DNA of 62,805 nt from Oscillospiraceae bacterium (GCA_017416445.1 JAFQCJ010000074.1:1-62805), one strand, 5' to 3'; numbered from the stretch's first letter, positions 1-7,758 are shown. Numbers and translations are program-made. Notes: generated by a model not told the origin, from the sequence alone.

Positions 1-539
1 ATGATGCGGAAGCTATTCTGCACACGCCGATAGAGTTCTTCAGCAGTATCTTTTTTGCCCTCTGCGCTCCAAGTGGTGATGATGGAGCAAAGAGAGGAAG
101 AAAGGATGCCCACCACGTATTTTGCCTCGTCTTCCGTGAGATCCATGTTGTCCAAATAGAACTTATAGAAGTAGCGGTTATATTTCAGATGGGTCTCATA
201 GAGGATATCCACACGGTTTCCCTTTTGGAGAATATCGATGAGCAGATTGTGTTTCATGATCTCCTCGAAAAAGAAAATGATGGGATTATCCCCTTCGCGC
301 CATTCACGCTTCGAAAAGGTTTCAATGAGATTTTCAAACATTCTGTCGCACAGATAGCTGACCACGTCCATCGTATTATCGAAGAGACGATAAAAGGTGG
401 AGCGGCTGACGTAGGACTTCCTGTTGAGGTCGGAAATGGTGATATTTTCAAAATGCTGCTCCTGCAGGCAGGCCAAAAGGCCGTCTGCAATGAGATCTGC
501 CGATTTTTTTGCACGTTTGTCGTTTGCGATATGATACAT
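1..539 (-). CDS. TetR/AcrR family transcriptional regulator (3' end outside window)
   Basis: The frame stays open from an ATG at 539 to the window edge, giving at least 179 residues without a stop. The N-terminus has the TetR helix-turn-helix pattern: a first helix with AKKSADLIADGLLACL, then ENITISDLNRKSYVSRSTFYRLF, where the SRSTFYRLF recognition helix is typical. The rest is a helical ligand-binding domain of unknown specificity. The start at 539 is preferred over an in-frame ATG at 551 because GGAGGC lies 6 bases before 539. It is divergent from the flavin oxidoreductase operon and shares with it a 19-bp inverted repeat, so by inference it is the local repressor, released by a substrate or product of that operon. 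Confidence 0.85.
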   Translation of the reverse strand, partial: MYHIANDKRAKKSADLIADGLLACLQEQHFENITISDLNRKSYVSRSTFYRLFDNTMDVVSYLCDRMFENLIETFSKREWREGDNPIIFFFEEIMKHNLLIDILQKGNRVDILYETHLKYNRYFYKFYLDNMDLTEDEAKYVVGILSSSLCSIITTWSAEGKKDTAEELYRRVQNSFRI

Positions 540-561
540 TTTTGCCTCCATTGTACAACAA

Positions 562-613
562 GTTGTGAAACTATTGTATCATAAATCGAGATAAGATACA
601 ATAGTCTCACAAC
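562..613. promoter_or_regulatory. Inverted-repeat operator with overlapping divergent promoters
   Basis: Two 19-base arms (562-580 and 595-613) are reverse complements with one mismatch, separated by 14 bases. Reading right, TTGTAT (574-579) and TACAAT (597-602) are 17 bases apart. Reading left, TTGTAT (601-596) and TACAAT (578-573) are also 17 bases apart. Both -35/-10 pairs therefore lie inside the palindrome. A TetR dimer bound here would block both transcripts; that role is inferred from position and symmetry. Confidence 0.7.
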
Positions 614-719
614 AAAACAGAAAAATTTTTAATATGCGGCAGTGATAGTCATTTCACGGGGAAGCTGAACTGCAGAGGGCAATGTTTTGTTAGATGCATT
701 ACGAGGAAGGAGACTAACG

Positions 720-2834
720 ATGAGCGAAATTAAAAAGAACGAGGGAAAGCTGCTGGGCATTACGGATGAGCTTTTGGCTACTGCCTCCACTGCCCAAGCA
801 AAAAAACGATTTGGTGAACCCCCTATTATCAAAAAGCGCATTCTAAAGCCTACCGACAAGTACAAGCACATTCTTTCTCCTCTGAAGCTGAATGACAAAT
901 TTACCATGAAGAACCGCGTAATGTGCGCACCTATGGTCTTCGGCGCCGCAGTTGTGGGCAACGACTACGGTAACGCGGCGTACGCTCCCGGCAAATATAG
1001 CAAGGTGGAAATGCCTGCTGCCGGCGGCACTGCCATGGTCAGCGTTGGCGAAATCGACATCAACAGTCGTGAGGCCAAGCGTATGCCTTTGCCTGATGTG
1101 GACTTCACCATCCGCTCCGGCGAGGCTTTCAACGCCATCAGTGAGTACGCTTGGCGCATTAAGCGCCACGGTGCCATTGCACTGCACGAACTGTGCCACT
1201 GCGGACAGATGAAGCCTGCAATTCCCGGAACGGAAATCTGGGGCCCTGTGGCAGGCCATACTCCCGATGGCGGCACCATTATCCCCTTTGACGAGGAAAT
1301 GATGCAAAGCGTCTGTAACGATTTTGCCAATGCAGCGCTTTATATGCAGGATGCCGGATTTGATGGTGTCTGCATTCACGCAGGCCACGGCTTCTTGTTT
1401 ACGCAGTTCCTCTCCGCCCGTGTGAATACCCGCACCGATGAGTATGGCGGCAGTCTCGAGAATCGAGCAAAGTTCCCCCTTCGCATCCTGAAGGCGATCC
1501 GCGATGTGGTGGAGCCCGGTTTCTTAATTGAAATCCGCGTCAGCGGCACTGAGGGTGTTCCCGGCGGTATGGAAATTGAGGAAGTCGCCCAGTTTATCCA
1601 GATGTGCGAGGGGATCATTGACGGTGTCCACATCTCCAGCGGTCTCTACGATGGCGTTTTTGAGGATAACTGCTGCATGCACAGCGTGTTCTGCTCCCAC
1701 GCCTATAACGCCGAGCGCGCCGCCTATGTGAAGGCACGCACCTCTCTGCCTGTGGGCTTGATTGGCTACATCAACGATCCCGACTTGGCTGAGAGCCTGA
1801 TTGCAGACGGTAAGTGCGACTATGTTGTCCTTGGTCGTCAGCTTATCGCCGATCCCGATTTCGTTCACAAGCTGGAAGAGGGGCGTGAAAAGGAGATCCG
1901 TAAATGCATCGGCTGTGTCAGCTGCTTTGAGTTCCCCGATCCCGAACAGAACATCCCCTTCGATGGTGTGATGCCTTGGCTGAAGGTAGGTAATTGCGCC
2001 ATCAATCCTCAGGCAAATATGCTCAAATCCATTGAGGAGCTGCCCCGCCCCGAGGCTGCACGCAAGGTAGTTATTGTCGGCGGCGGCCCTGCCGGTATGC
2101 AGGCTGCCATTACCGCACACGATCGCGGTCACAAGGTTGTGCTGATGGAGAAGAACGCCCGTCTTGGCGGCACGCTGTTCTTCGCCGAGGTGGATGTGGA
2201 CAAGGGCGAGCTGGCCACGCTGGTTGAAACCATGACCTATGAGCTGAGTCTGCGTGATGTGGATGTTCGCTTGAACACTGTTGCCACCGCCGAGGCAATC
2301 AATCAGGAAAATCCCGACATCGTGATCCTTGCCGTGGGCGCTCATGCAAAGACACTGCCCATCGCCGGACTGGACAACGCCATTCCTGCACTGGATGTCT
2401 ATCGCGGTGCTGAGATTGGAAAGCGTGTGGTCATGGTCGGCGGCGGCCTTGTCGGTACGGAGACAGGTCTGCATCTTGCCAAGACCGGCCACGATGTGGT
2501 GGTTGTTGAAGCACTGTTCCGTCTGGCACACGAGAGCTGCGGCCTGTATCGCGCTCAGCTTATGGAGCAGCTCGGTCGCGCCGGAATCGCCTCCCGCGTA
2601 AAGACCCGTTGTGCTGAAATTCGTAAGGACGGTGTTTTGGTACTGGACGAGAACGGCACAGAGGAGTTCATCCCTGCCGATACCGTGATTTATGCTCTTG
2701 GTATGGAGCCTAACAGCACCGATGAGCTGGCAAAGGTCAATGCCCCCGTTGTAAAGATCGGTGATTGCAGCAAGGTGGCTAAGATCGGTGAGGCCATCAA
2801 GGGTGGTTTCCAGGCTGCCATCGACATTCTCTAA
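720..2834 (+). CDS. Old-yellow-enzyme family NADH:flavin oxidoreductase with 4Fe-4S and FAD/NAD domains
   Basis: A 704-residue protein of the 2,4-dienoyl-CoA reductase/enoate reductase/BaiCD type. These enzymes pass hydride from NAD(P)H through FAD and a 4Fe-4S cluster to FMN and reduce an activated C=C bond. The first half (about residues 40-370) is the FMN barrel, with the family signature RTDEYGGSLENRAKFPLR. The cluster cysteines are C396, C399, C402 and C426 (CIGCVSC, then GNCAINP). The second half has two dinucleotide folds (VGGGPAG near 450, VGGGLVG near 570). ATG 720 is chosen because AGGAAGGAG lies 7 bases upstream; the open frame reaches back to 687. It is first in an operon with a DAPG-hydrolase-like and a fumarate-reductase-like gene. 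The substrate is unknown; an unsaturated phenolic or polyphenol is inferred from the neighbour. Confidence 0.9.
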   Translation: MSEIKKNEGKLLGITDELLATASTAQAKKRFGEPPIIKKRILKPTDKYKHILSPLKLNDKFTMKNRVMCAPMVFGAAVVGNDYGNAAYAPGKYSKVEMPAAGGTAMVSVGEIDINSREAKRMPLPDVDFTIRSGEAFNAISEYAWRIKRHGAIALHELCHCGQMKPAIPGTEIWGPVAGHTPDGGTIIPFDEEMMQSVCNDFANAALYMQDAGFDGVCIHAGHGFLFTQFLSARVNTRTDEYGGSLENRAKFPLRILKAIRDVVEPGFLIEIRVSGTEGVPGGMEIEEVAQFIQMCEGIIDGVHISSGLYDGVFEDNCCMHSVFCSHAYNAERAAYVKARTSLPVGLIGYINDPDLAESLIADGKCDYVVLGRQLIADPDFVHKLEEGREKEIRKCIGCVSCFEFPDPEQNIPFDGVMPWLKVGNCAINPQANMLKSIEELPRPEAARKVVIVGGGPAGMQAAITAHDRGHKVVLMEKNARLGGTLFFAEVDVDKGELATLVETMTYELSLRDVDVRLNTVATAEAINQENPDIVILAVGAHAKTLPIAGLDNAIPALDVYRGAEIGKRVVMVGGGLVGTETGLHLAKTGHDVVVVEALFRLAHESCGLYRAQLMEQLGRAGIASRVKTRCAEIRKDGVLVLDENGTEEFIPADTVIYALGMEPNSTDELAKVNAPVVKIGDCSKVAKIGEAIKGGFQAAIDIL

Positions 2835-2871
2835 ATACATCTGCAAAAATTAAGCAAAGGAGAGTAGGCTG

Positions 2872-3699
2872 ATGAAGATTGTTCCCTTAGCTCCCGGTGC
2901 GGAGAAAAAGAGCTACTATAAGTACATCCACGAGCCTCTGGCGCTGCTCAGCGATGAGAAGGTCAAGAGCTTGAAGACTCTGCGGGATGACCCGGCAAAC
3001 ACGCTGGAATTTGCCGACAGACATGAGATCCTCTCCCCCGATTTTGTCCCCAGAGCCTCCGGCTGCTACATGTTGAAAACCGGCGGTCTCTTAGTCAGCA
3101 GTACGGTGGAGGTGCCCGACATCACCAAGGAGATGATGGATTGGTGGATGGTGTGGCATCAGTTTGACCACCTGCGCTATGCCCTGTGGGATCCCCGCGA
3201 TCACTACGATGTGAAGGTCACGCCGGAAACGCGGGCAAGATTGCTGGATGAGAGCAAGCCTTACATCGAGCGCCTGTGGGGCACGCCCAGCTATGTGCTG
3301 GAGTCCTTCAACGGCGAAAAGCCTGCAAACACCACCATCTGTTTCTGCGATCCTGCAGAGCTGGGCTATGATAAGAGCGTGCTGGGCACAGAGAATTGCT
3401 ACAGCATGATCTGCACAAAGGACATTGTGAAGAAAGGCCCCTTTACCTTCCCTGTGGTCATGACGGAGATCCTGCGAAAAGGCCCCAACGGCAAGAACAT
3501 CTGGGTGGCCAACTGGTGGCTCGGCTGCACCAGAGAGGGAGATACCGATGTGGCAGGCAAGATGCCTGTGCGGAAGTTTATCGCAAAGATGGTCTCCGCG
3601 CTGGCAGTTCACAATCAGATCGAGATGCCCCATCTGAACAAAGTGTTACCAAAACTGTACGCAGAGTACAAAGATAAAAATCTTGAAGACGAAGTATAA
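2872..3699 (+). CDS. DAPG hydrolase (PhlG)/phloretin hydrolase-like C-C hydrolase
   Basis: A 275-residue soluble protein. It carries the aromatic WWMVWHQFDHLRYALWDP stretch followed by RDHY and a C-terminal HxxxE motif (H247, E251). This resembles the zinc hydrolase family of 2,4-diacetylphloroglucinol hydrolase and gut phloretin hydrolase, which cleave the C-C bond between a phloroglucinol ring and an acyl group. H96 and E127 are candidates for the other two zinc ligands, since the known family uses two His and two Glu. GGAGAG lies 6 bases before ATG 2872. It sits 37 bases after the ene-reductase and 13 bases before the FAD protein, so the three are probably one transcript. Family call is fairly sure; substrate is inference. 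Confidence 0.72.
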   Translation: MKIVPLAPGAEKKSYYKYIHEPLALLSDEKVKSLKTLRDDPANTLEFADRHEILSPDFVPRASGCYMLKTGGLLVSSTVEVPDITKEMMDWWMVWHQFDHLRYALWDPRDHYDVKVTPETRARLLDESKPYIERLWGTPSYVLESFNGEKPANTTICFCDPAELGYDKSVLGTENCYSMICTKDIVKKGPFTFPVVMTEILRKGPNGKNIWVANWWLGCTREGDTDVAGKMPVRKFIAKMVSALAVHNQIEMPHLNKVLPKLYAEYKDKNLEDEV

Positions 3700-3712
3700 G
3701 GAGGAGCACACA

Positions 3713-5191
3713 ATGAGAAAAATGGAAGCTGATGTTGTCGTCATCGCAGCAGGCTTGTCCGGCATGGCAACCATCGTGCAAGCCGCAGAGAATGGTCTGA
3801 AGGTCGTGGCACTGGAGAAGGCATTCACCACCGGCGGTGCTGCCAACATGGGCATGGGCCCCCTTGGTATCGGCACCAAGTATCAGCGCATGCAGGCCTA
3901 TGACCTGACCCCCGGCGAGATTTTCCGCCAGCACATGAACTTCGTCCACTGGAACGCAGACGCCCGTCTGGTGCGCGACTATTACTTCAAGTCCGCAGAT
4001 ACCATTGAGTGGCTGGAGTCCATGGGCGTGGAGTTCTTCCCTCCCGGTGCAACCTATCCTGTTCCTGAGCGTATGCGCGCATACGCCTCCACCTTCCCCA
4101 CCGGTCACTGCGTGAAGCCCGAGGGCGGCGGTATGCCCGGTCCCAGATGCGCTGCTACCATGATCAAGCGCATGACCGAGAGAGCCGCTGAACTGGGCGC
4201 TGAGATCCTGCTGCAGACTCCTGCACAGAAGATCATCATGGAAAACGGTAAGGCCGTGGGCGCTATGGCAGTGGACAAGAACGGCGAAGAGGTGGAGGTC
4301 CGCGCCAAGGCCGTGGTCATCTGCACCGGCGGCGCAGGCGATAACCCCGAGATGATCAAGGAGCATATGGGCTACGAGTGGGGCAAAAACCTCTTCTCCT
4401 TCCGTATCCCCGGCATCAAGGGCGAGGGCATCAAGATGGCTTGGGAGGCCGGCGCAGGCGCTACGCCTCTGAGCATGGAGCTGATGTATCAGTGCCCCGA
4501 CAATATGTCCGTATTTACCTTGGACGGCGCTTTCAGATCTCCCGACCTGTGGGTCAACTTGGAGGGTGAGCGTTTCTTCGAGGAGGCCACCTGCATTAAC
4601 TCCACCTTCACCGGTAACGCCATCAAGCGCCAGCCCGGCAGCGTGGGCATCTCCATCCTCGACTCCGCTATGGTCAAGAAGTATAAGAAGCACGGCCCTG
4701 CCTTTGTTGACCATGTCCATGGCTTTGCTTGCTTTGCCAACTTTGAAAACGATGTGGACACCGCCATCGCCAACGGCTATCAGTACGTCTACAAGGCCGA
4801 CACGCTGGAGGAGCTGGCTGAGAAGATGGGCGTGAACAAGGAGCGTTTCCTGCAGACCGTCGAGGAGTATAACGGCTACTGCGAGAGCAACTGTGATACC
4901 TACTTCGAAAAGGAAGCCAGATACCTCAAGCCTGTGGTCAAGGGCCCCTTCTATGCACTGAAGTTCTACATCGGCGCCTACGGTACGCTGGGCGGCATCA
5001 GTGTCAACCACCGCATGGAGGTTCTCGACAAGGAGGGCAAGGTCATCCCCGGTCTGTACGCAGCCGGTACCGACACCTGCACCATCTTTGGCGACACCTA
5101 TCCCTTCACCCTGGGCGGCAACACCATGGGCTACTGCCTCAACACCGGCCGTATCGCTGCTGAGACCATTACTGATGCACTAAATAGCTAA
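3713..5191 (+). CDS. FAD-binding fumarate reductase/3-ketosteroid dehydrogenase-type flavoprotein
   Basis: 492 residues. The N-terminal FAD fold reads VVVIAAGLSGMA, with Ala at the first glycine position of GxGxxG; it ends with the FAD-contact region GGNTMGYCLNTGRIAAE. The middle follows the FrdA/urocanate reductase/KstD pattern. There is no heme, FMN-binding or secretion domain, so it is a soluble single-domain version. Such proteins oxidise or reduce a C-C bond next to a carbonyl; direction and substrate cannot be told here. The open frame reaches back to 3683, but AAGGAGGA at 3699-3706 points to ATG 3713. It is last in the operon, followed by a strong terminator. Confidence 0.85.
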   Translation: MRKMEADVVVIAAGLSGMATIVQAAENGLKVVALEKAFTTGGAANMGMGPLGIGTKYQRMQAYDLTPGEIFRQHMNFVHWNADARLVRDYYFKSADTIEWLESMGVEFFPPGATYPVPERMRAYASTFPTGHCVKPEGGGMPGPRCAATMIKRMTERAAELGAEILLQTPAQKIIMENGKAVGAMAVDKNGEEVEVRAKAVVICTGGAGDNPEMIKEHMGYEWGKNLFSFRIPGIKGEGIKMAWEAGAGATPLSMELMYQCPDNMSVFTLDGAFRSPDLWVNLEGERFFEEATCINSTFTGNAIKRQPGSVGISILDSAMVKKYKKHGPAFVDHVHGFACFANFENDVDTAIANGYQYVYKADTLEELAEKMGVNKERFLQTVEEYNGYCESNCDTYFEKEARYLKPVVKGPFYALKFYIGAYGTLGGISVNHRMEVLDKEGKVIPGLYAAGTDTCTIFGDTYPFTLGGNTMGYCLNTGRIAAETITDALNS

Positions 5192-5211
5192 AAGAAGTAT
5201 CTTTCCTCATT

Positions 5212-5251
5212 AAAGCGGCGCACTCCTGTCATGGGGGTGCGCCGCTTTTTT
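5212..5251 (+). terminator. Rho-independent terminator of the flavin/hydrolase operon
   Basis: Perfect 15-base arms starting AAAGCGGCGCACTCC, a 7-base loop, and a run of T. It begins 21 bases after the flavoprotein stop. Confidence 0.92.
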
Positions 5252-5289
5252 CTGCAGAAGAACCAACTCCCAAGTCTGCATGGGGGGAG
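5251..5289. repeat. Direct repeat copy 1 (partner at 5469-5510)
   Basis: Begins TGCAGAAGAACCA and ends AGTCTGCATGGGGGG. The second copy starts at 5469 with two base changes in the middle. The 218-base spacing brackets the first ssrA-like fragment, suggesting an old duplication at the border. Confidence 0.7.
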
Positions 5290-5406
5290 ATGAAATCATC
5301 CGCGAAGCGGATACATCTTTCCTTCTTCCCTATTCACTATTACCTATCACTTCCAAAAATCGGCTGCGGAGAGGAGTGAAAAGTGAAGAGTGAGGAGTGA
5401 ATAAGT

Positions 5407-5440
5407 AAATCGGCAAACCTCTGACGAGATTTGCCGATTT
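5407..5440 (-). terminator. Hairpin following an ssrA-like 3' end (T1)
   Basis: AAATCGGCAAA and TTTGCCGATTT form an 11-bp stem. On the minus strand it directly follows the CCA of the ssrA-like fragment at 5441-5460, as a native ssrA terminator would. Confidence 0.55.
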
Positions 5441-5460
5441 TTGGTGGAGGCGAGGGGTCG
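5441..5460 (-). other. Degenerate ssrA 3'-end fragment (possible older att site)
   Basis: TTGGTGGAGGCGAGGGG is identical to the 3' end of ssrA at 17312-17328, then diverges. It may be the scar of an earlier integration. Confidence 0.5.
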
Positions 5461-5606
5461 ACTCCCCTCTTGCAGAAGAACCAGCTTCCAAGTCTGCATG
5501 GGGGGGGGCTAGCGCCCGCAGGCGCTGTGCGAGAGCGCAACCGCACGAAGTGCGGCTCTTAGCGCGGAGCTGAGGGTAGACGGCCTCGCTTTTAATCTTC
5601 TCCACC

Positions 5607-5640
5607 AAAAACAAAGCCACCCCGAAGGGTGGCTTGTTTT
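5607..5640 (-). terminator. Hairpin following the second ssrA-like 3' end (T2)
   Basis: AAAACAAAGCCACCC pairs with GGGTGGCTTGTTTT, giving T-rich ends on both strands. On the minus strand it immediately follows the CCA of the fragment at 5641-5660. It may be a displaced ssrA terminator. The stem can be extended by CTCCACCA/TGGTGGAG, so part of the similarity could be stem symmetry. Confidence 0.6.
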
Positions 5641-5660
5641 TGGTGGAGGCGAGGGGAGTC
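5640..5660. other. Putative attL: 21-bp copy of the ssrA 3' end
   Basis: TTGGTGGAGGCGAGGGGAGTC is identical, in the same orientation, to 17312-17332 in the intact tmRNA gene. The two copies bracket an 11.7-kb AT-richer island with recombinase genes. This is the usual signature of tyrosine-recombinase integration at the end of ssrA. Confidence 0.7.
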
Positions 5661-5670
5661 TCCCGCGGGC

Positions 5671-5698
5671 TAAAAAACAGTCCACCGGACTGTTTTTT
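5671..5698. terminator. Terminator-like hairpin
   Basis: AAAACAGTCC and GGACTGTTTTTT surround a 3-base loop just inside the putative attL. Confidence 0.6.
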
Positions 5699-5751
5699 GC
5701 GCTCTGCGGAGCGCCGCCCTGTTCGACTCCGTGCCTGCAAGCCAAAAAAAC

Positions 5752-5786
5752 ACCGCCCACCAACCTACCGGCTGGTGGGCGATATT
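5752..5786 (-). terminator. Terminator of the glycine-rich protein gene
   Basis: CGCCCACCA (5754-5762) pairs with TGGTGGGCG (5773-5781). On the minus strand the stem is followed by a T run, about 45 bases after the stop at 5828. Confidence 0.7.
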
Positions 5787-5827
5787 TTTCTGGCAACCTA
5801 GTGTATCTATTAGAGCTATTTCAATCA

Positions 5828-6538
5828 TCAGAAGTAACTCTCTTCACTCGGATACTTTTTCTTTAACTTTTCCCGTAGTAATCCGAAATCGGCGTTCCTA
5901 AAGTTGAGATTCTCATACCTTTCCCGCAAGTGGATAATGAAGTCCTGAATGTTTCTAAACTTTTCGTTCCTTTGATTAGTCTCTCCTTTTATAAAGCGGG
6001 CAATAGCATCATTGATTTCCCATACTTCAGATGTCGCAACTCCATAATTTGGATGTGAAAGAAGATTTTCATAAATTCTTTTTAGTGGCCCAAACATCGG
6101 CTTTGGGGATTGAACATGATATGTCATTAGTTGGCGGGCAAACAGAATCAGCAAAAGCATTTGATAATTATCTTGGCGACGACCTTCACCACCACCGCCG
6201 CCACCATTTCCTCCTCCGCCATTGCCGTCATTGAACAGCCTTAGTAATCTAGGCACCGCGATACCTGCACTTTTCGCTAGTTCGCGCCCCTCCGTTATAC
6301 CAAAAACAGGAAAATAACAAACACCTTTCTTCCGATCCACAACACGAAAGATAATGAACTCATCTTTTATTGTCCGCTGCCCAAAAGCATAACTATCAAC
6401 TTTTTTTCCGGGCAATAATGCCTCATGCGCTTCAATTGTAATTTCGAAACCTGCTTCGAGCATGCTCTTACGCGCCTCTCTGCTGCAGCAATACTCTCTC
6501 TTGAATCTTTCTCTCTCTTGATTATTTGCCTCCCTCAT
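5828..6538 (-). CDS. Hypothetical protein with glycine-rich linker
   Basis: 236 residues from ATG 6538, which has GAGAGGTG 5 bases upstream; the frame stays open upstream to 6646 but without a better ribosome site. I do not recognise the family. A basic N-terminal segment is followed by a compact region with FIIFRVVDRKKGVCYFPVFG, then a low-complexity linker FNDGNGGGGNGGGGGGEGRR, and a helical C-terminal half. No membrane segment, signal peptide or catalytic motif is evident. It lies at the left edge of the island, downstream of the small recombinase but separated from it by two hairpins, so it probably has its own promoter. Confidence 0.6.
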   Translation of the reverse strand: MREANNQERERFKREYCCSREARKSMLEAGFEITIEAHEALLPGKKVDSYAFGQRTIKDEFIIFRVVDRKKGVCYFPVFGITEGRELAKSAGIAVPRLLRLFNDGNGGGGNGGGGGGEGRRQDNYQMLLLILFARQLMTYHVQSPKPMFGPLKRIYENLLSHPNYGVATSEVWEINDAIARFIKGETNQRNEKFRNIQDFIIHLRERYENLNFRNADFGLLREKLKKKYPSEESYF

Positions 6539-6597
6539 TTGACACCTCTCTTTACGCTGCATTTGCTTTTTTGGTAGGTTTTTTCCAAAACTAACAG

Positions 6598-6623
6598 AAA
6601 AGGCTGCCGCCAGGCAGCCTTTT
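6598..6623 (-). terminator. Terminator-like hairpin between recombinase and glycine-rich gene
   Basis: AAAAGGCTGCC and GGCAGCCTTTT with a 4-base loop. Confidence 0.7.
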
Positions 6624-6665
6624 AGTTTACTTTTTGTCGCTGCCACACAATCATATCATCCTCCC

Positions 6666-6690
6666 CTCCCTACTACAATGGGGTAGGGAG
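6666..6690. terminator. Hairpin downstream of the short recombinase
   Basis: CTCCCTAC (6666-6673) and GTAGGGAG (6683-6690), 34 bases after the recombinase stop. No clear T run, so the terminator role is uncertain. Confidence 0.45.
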
Positions 6691-6723
6691 CACCATCCTT
6701 AAAAATTTTCTAGAATTTGTTTC

Positions 6724-7290
6724 TCACACCTCGAGGCACAAATGGCTCTCGATCGCGCGCTCTATATCCCTCTGCTGGATGCCGATGTACTTTTGCGTTA
6801 CCGCGGCACTGCTGTGCTGCAGCAGCTGCTGCACAAGAGCGATGTTATAGCCGTTGTTCCGATAGATCTCGGTAGCATAGAACTTGCGAAAGCTGTGGGT
6901 ACTGATCCCCTCATAGCCGAGATAGTCGCAAACCATGTGCAACGCCTTCTGCACCGCACGTTCCGTCAGCGGGAAGATAACGGCATCTGCAGGGATGTTA
7001 TTATCCATGCAGTAGCAGCGAATGAATTGATACAACGCCAGGGGAACAGTAAACACACGAGCTTTGCCTGTCTTCTGTTCAACGATCGAGAGGCGATAGC
7101 GCTCACCATCCTTTACTATATCGCAAAGGTGAAGTTTCAGGATATCCGATATACGGATTCCCAAGTTCGCCTCCAACATAAGTGCGGTGGCAATGCGCAC
7201 ATTTGCCCGGAAACCAGAGAAGCCACTCTTCATGGTTCGAATGATTTCCTCGTACTGCTCCTTGGTCAGCGCAAGTGTTTTTTTGTTCAT
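6724..7290 (-). CDS. Short tyrosine recombinase/integrase (catalytic domain only)
   Basis: 188 residues that consist almost only of the phage-integrase catalytic domain. All active residues are present: Arg in LGIRISDIL, Lys in VEQKTGKARVF, His and Arg in STHSFRKFY, His in LLQHSSAAV, and the nucleophile Tyr in TQKYIGI. The usual N-terminal core-binding domain is missing; only about 25 residues precede the fold. It may need a partner protein to bind att DNA, or act as a resolvase-like XerC relative. It lies about 1 kb from the putative attL at 5640, a typical place for an integrase, which makes it one candidate for moving the island. Confidence 0.88.
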   Translation of the reverse strand: MNKKTLALTKEQYEEIIRTMKSGFSGFRANVRIATALMLEANLGIRISDILKLHLCDIVKDGERYRLSIVEQKTGKARVFTVPLALYQFIRCYCMDNNIPADAVIFPLTERAVQKALHMVCDYLGYEGISTHSFRKFYATEIYRNNGYNIALVQQLLQHSSAAVTQKYIGIQQRDIERAIESHLCLEV

Positions 7291-7448
7291 AAAAGCCCTC
7301 CAAATACGAACTATTGTTGTTGAAAATACGAACTTTTCCGCATTTTCTTCTAAAACCCGCTTAAACAGGGGATTTTACTGTTCGTATTTGTGTTCTTATA
7401 CGAACAGATTACATTTTTTCTCTCTTTCCGGTTGGGTTAATCATTTCT

Positions 7449-7646
7449 CTAACACTCTTTCTTTTCATCATTTTCTATCGCTTCATTAATTGCTCTAACA
7501 ATGAATCCATTTGTTGATTCGCCATGGCGTATAGCGTGCTCTGTAATTATTGCTTTGCGCCCCTTTGGAAGCCGTAGTAAAAGCTTGTCAATTTTCTCTG
7601 CCTCATATTTTTTAATCGCACGATCTTCTGCTTTAGTTCTCGCCAT
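7449..7646 (-). CDS. Small ribbon-helix-helix (Arc-like) DNA-binding protein
   Basis: 65 residues. The C-terminal part KLLLRLPKGRKAIITEHAI followed by STNGFIVRAINEAIE fits the strand-helix-helix of Arc/MetJ-type repressors that bind DNA as dimers of dimers. A GGGGGAG ribosome site lies 5 bases before ATG 7646. It is divergent from the YhaM-like gene, and the shared intergenic region has ATACG-rich palindromes. By position it probably represses itself and the divergent gene. Confidence 0.72.
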   Translation of the reverse strand: MARTKAEDRAIKKYEAEKIDKLLLRLPKGRKAIITEHAIRHGESTNGFIVRAINEAIENDEKKEC

Positions 7647-7671
7647 ATATCTCCCCCTCTCTCCTTTTTAA

Positions 7672-7700
7672 ATAATACCTAGTCCTAGTGCAAAAGTCAA
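7672..7700 (-). promoter_or_regulatory. Sigma-A promoter of the ribbon-helix-helix gene
   Basis: On the minus strand, -35 TTGACT (7700-7695) and -10 TATTAT (7677-7672) are 17 bases apart. The spacer contains a direct repeat, CTAGGACTAGG. Confidence 0.7.
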
Positions 7701-7709
7701 CAAAATAAT

Positions 7710-7758
7710 ATACGATTGCGTATTTACCCTTGACATACGATATCGTATATATTACAAT
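7710..7758 (+). promoter_or_regulatory. Sigma-A promoter of the YhaM-like gene with overlapping palindromes
   Basis: TTGACA (7730-7735) and TACAAT (7753-7758) have a 17-base spacer. A perfect 14-base palindrome ATACGATATCGTAT (7735-7748) occupies the spacer. A near copy ATACGATTGCGTAT (7710-7723) lies just upstream, and GATATCGTATACG (7773-7785) follows. These look like operator sites, probably for the divergent ribbon-helix-helix protein. Confidence 0.72.

Larger units (their letters stand above)
5252..5827. other. Non-coding junction region with repeats, terminators and ssrA-tail fragments
   Basis: No convincing gene is seen. It holds a 35-40 base direct repeat (5251-5289 and 5469-5510), two fragments matching the 3' end of tmRNA (5441-5460 and 5640-5660), and several hairpins. 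Open frames here are low-complexity shadows. I read it as the scarred left border of the island to its right. Confidence 0.6.

Noticed and set aside
5441..5510. A tRNA gene on the minus strand
   Set aside because: Only an acceptor/T-arm-like 3' end is present; no anticodon or D arm can be folded, and the match is to tmRNA.
5330..5740. A 136-codon minus-strand frame in the left junction region
   Set aside because: It runs through terminators, direct repeats and ssrA-tail fragments; composition is low complexity and it has no ribosome site.
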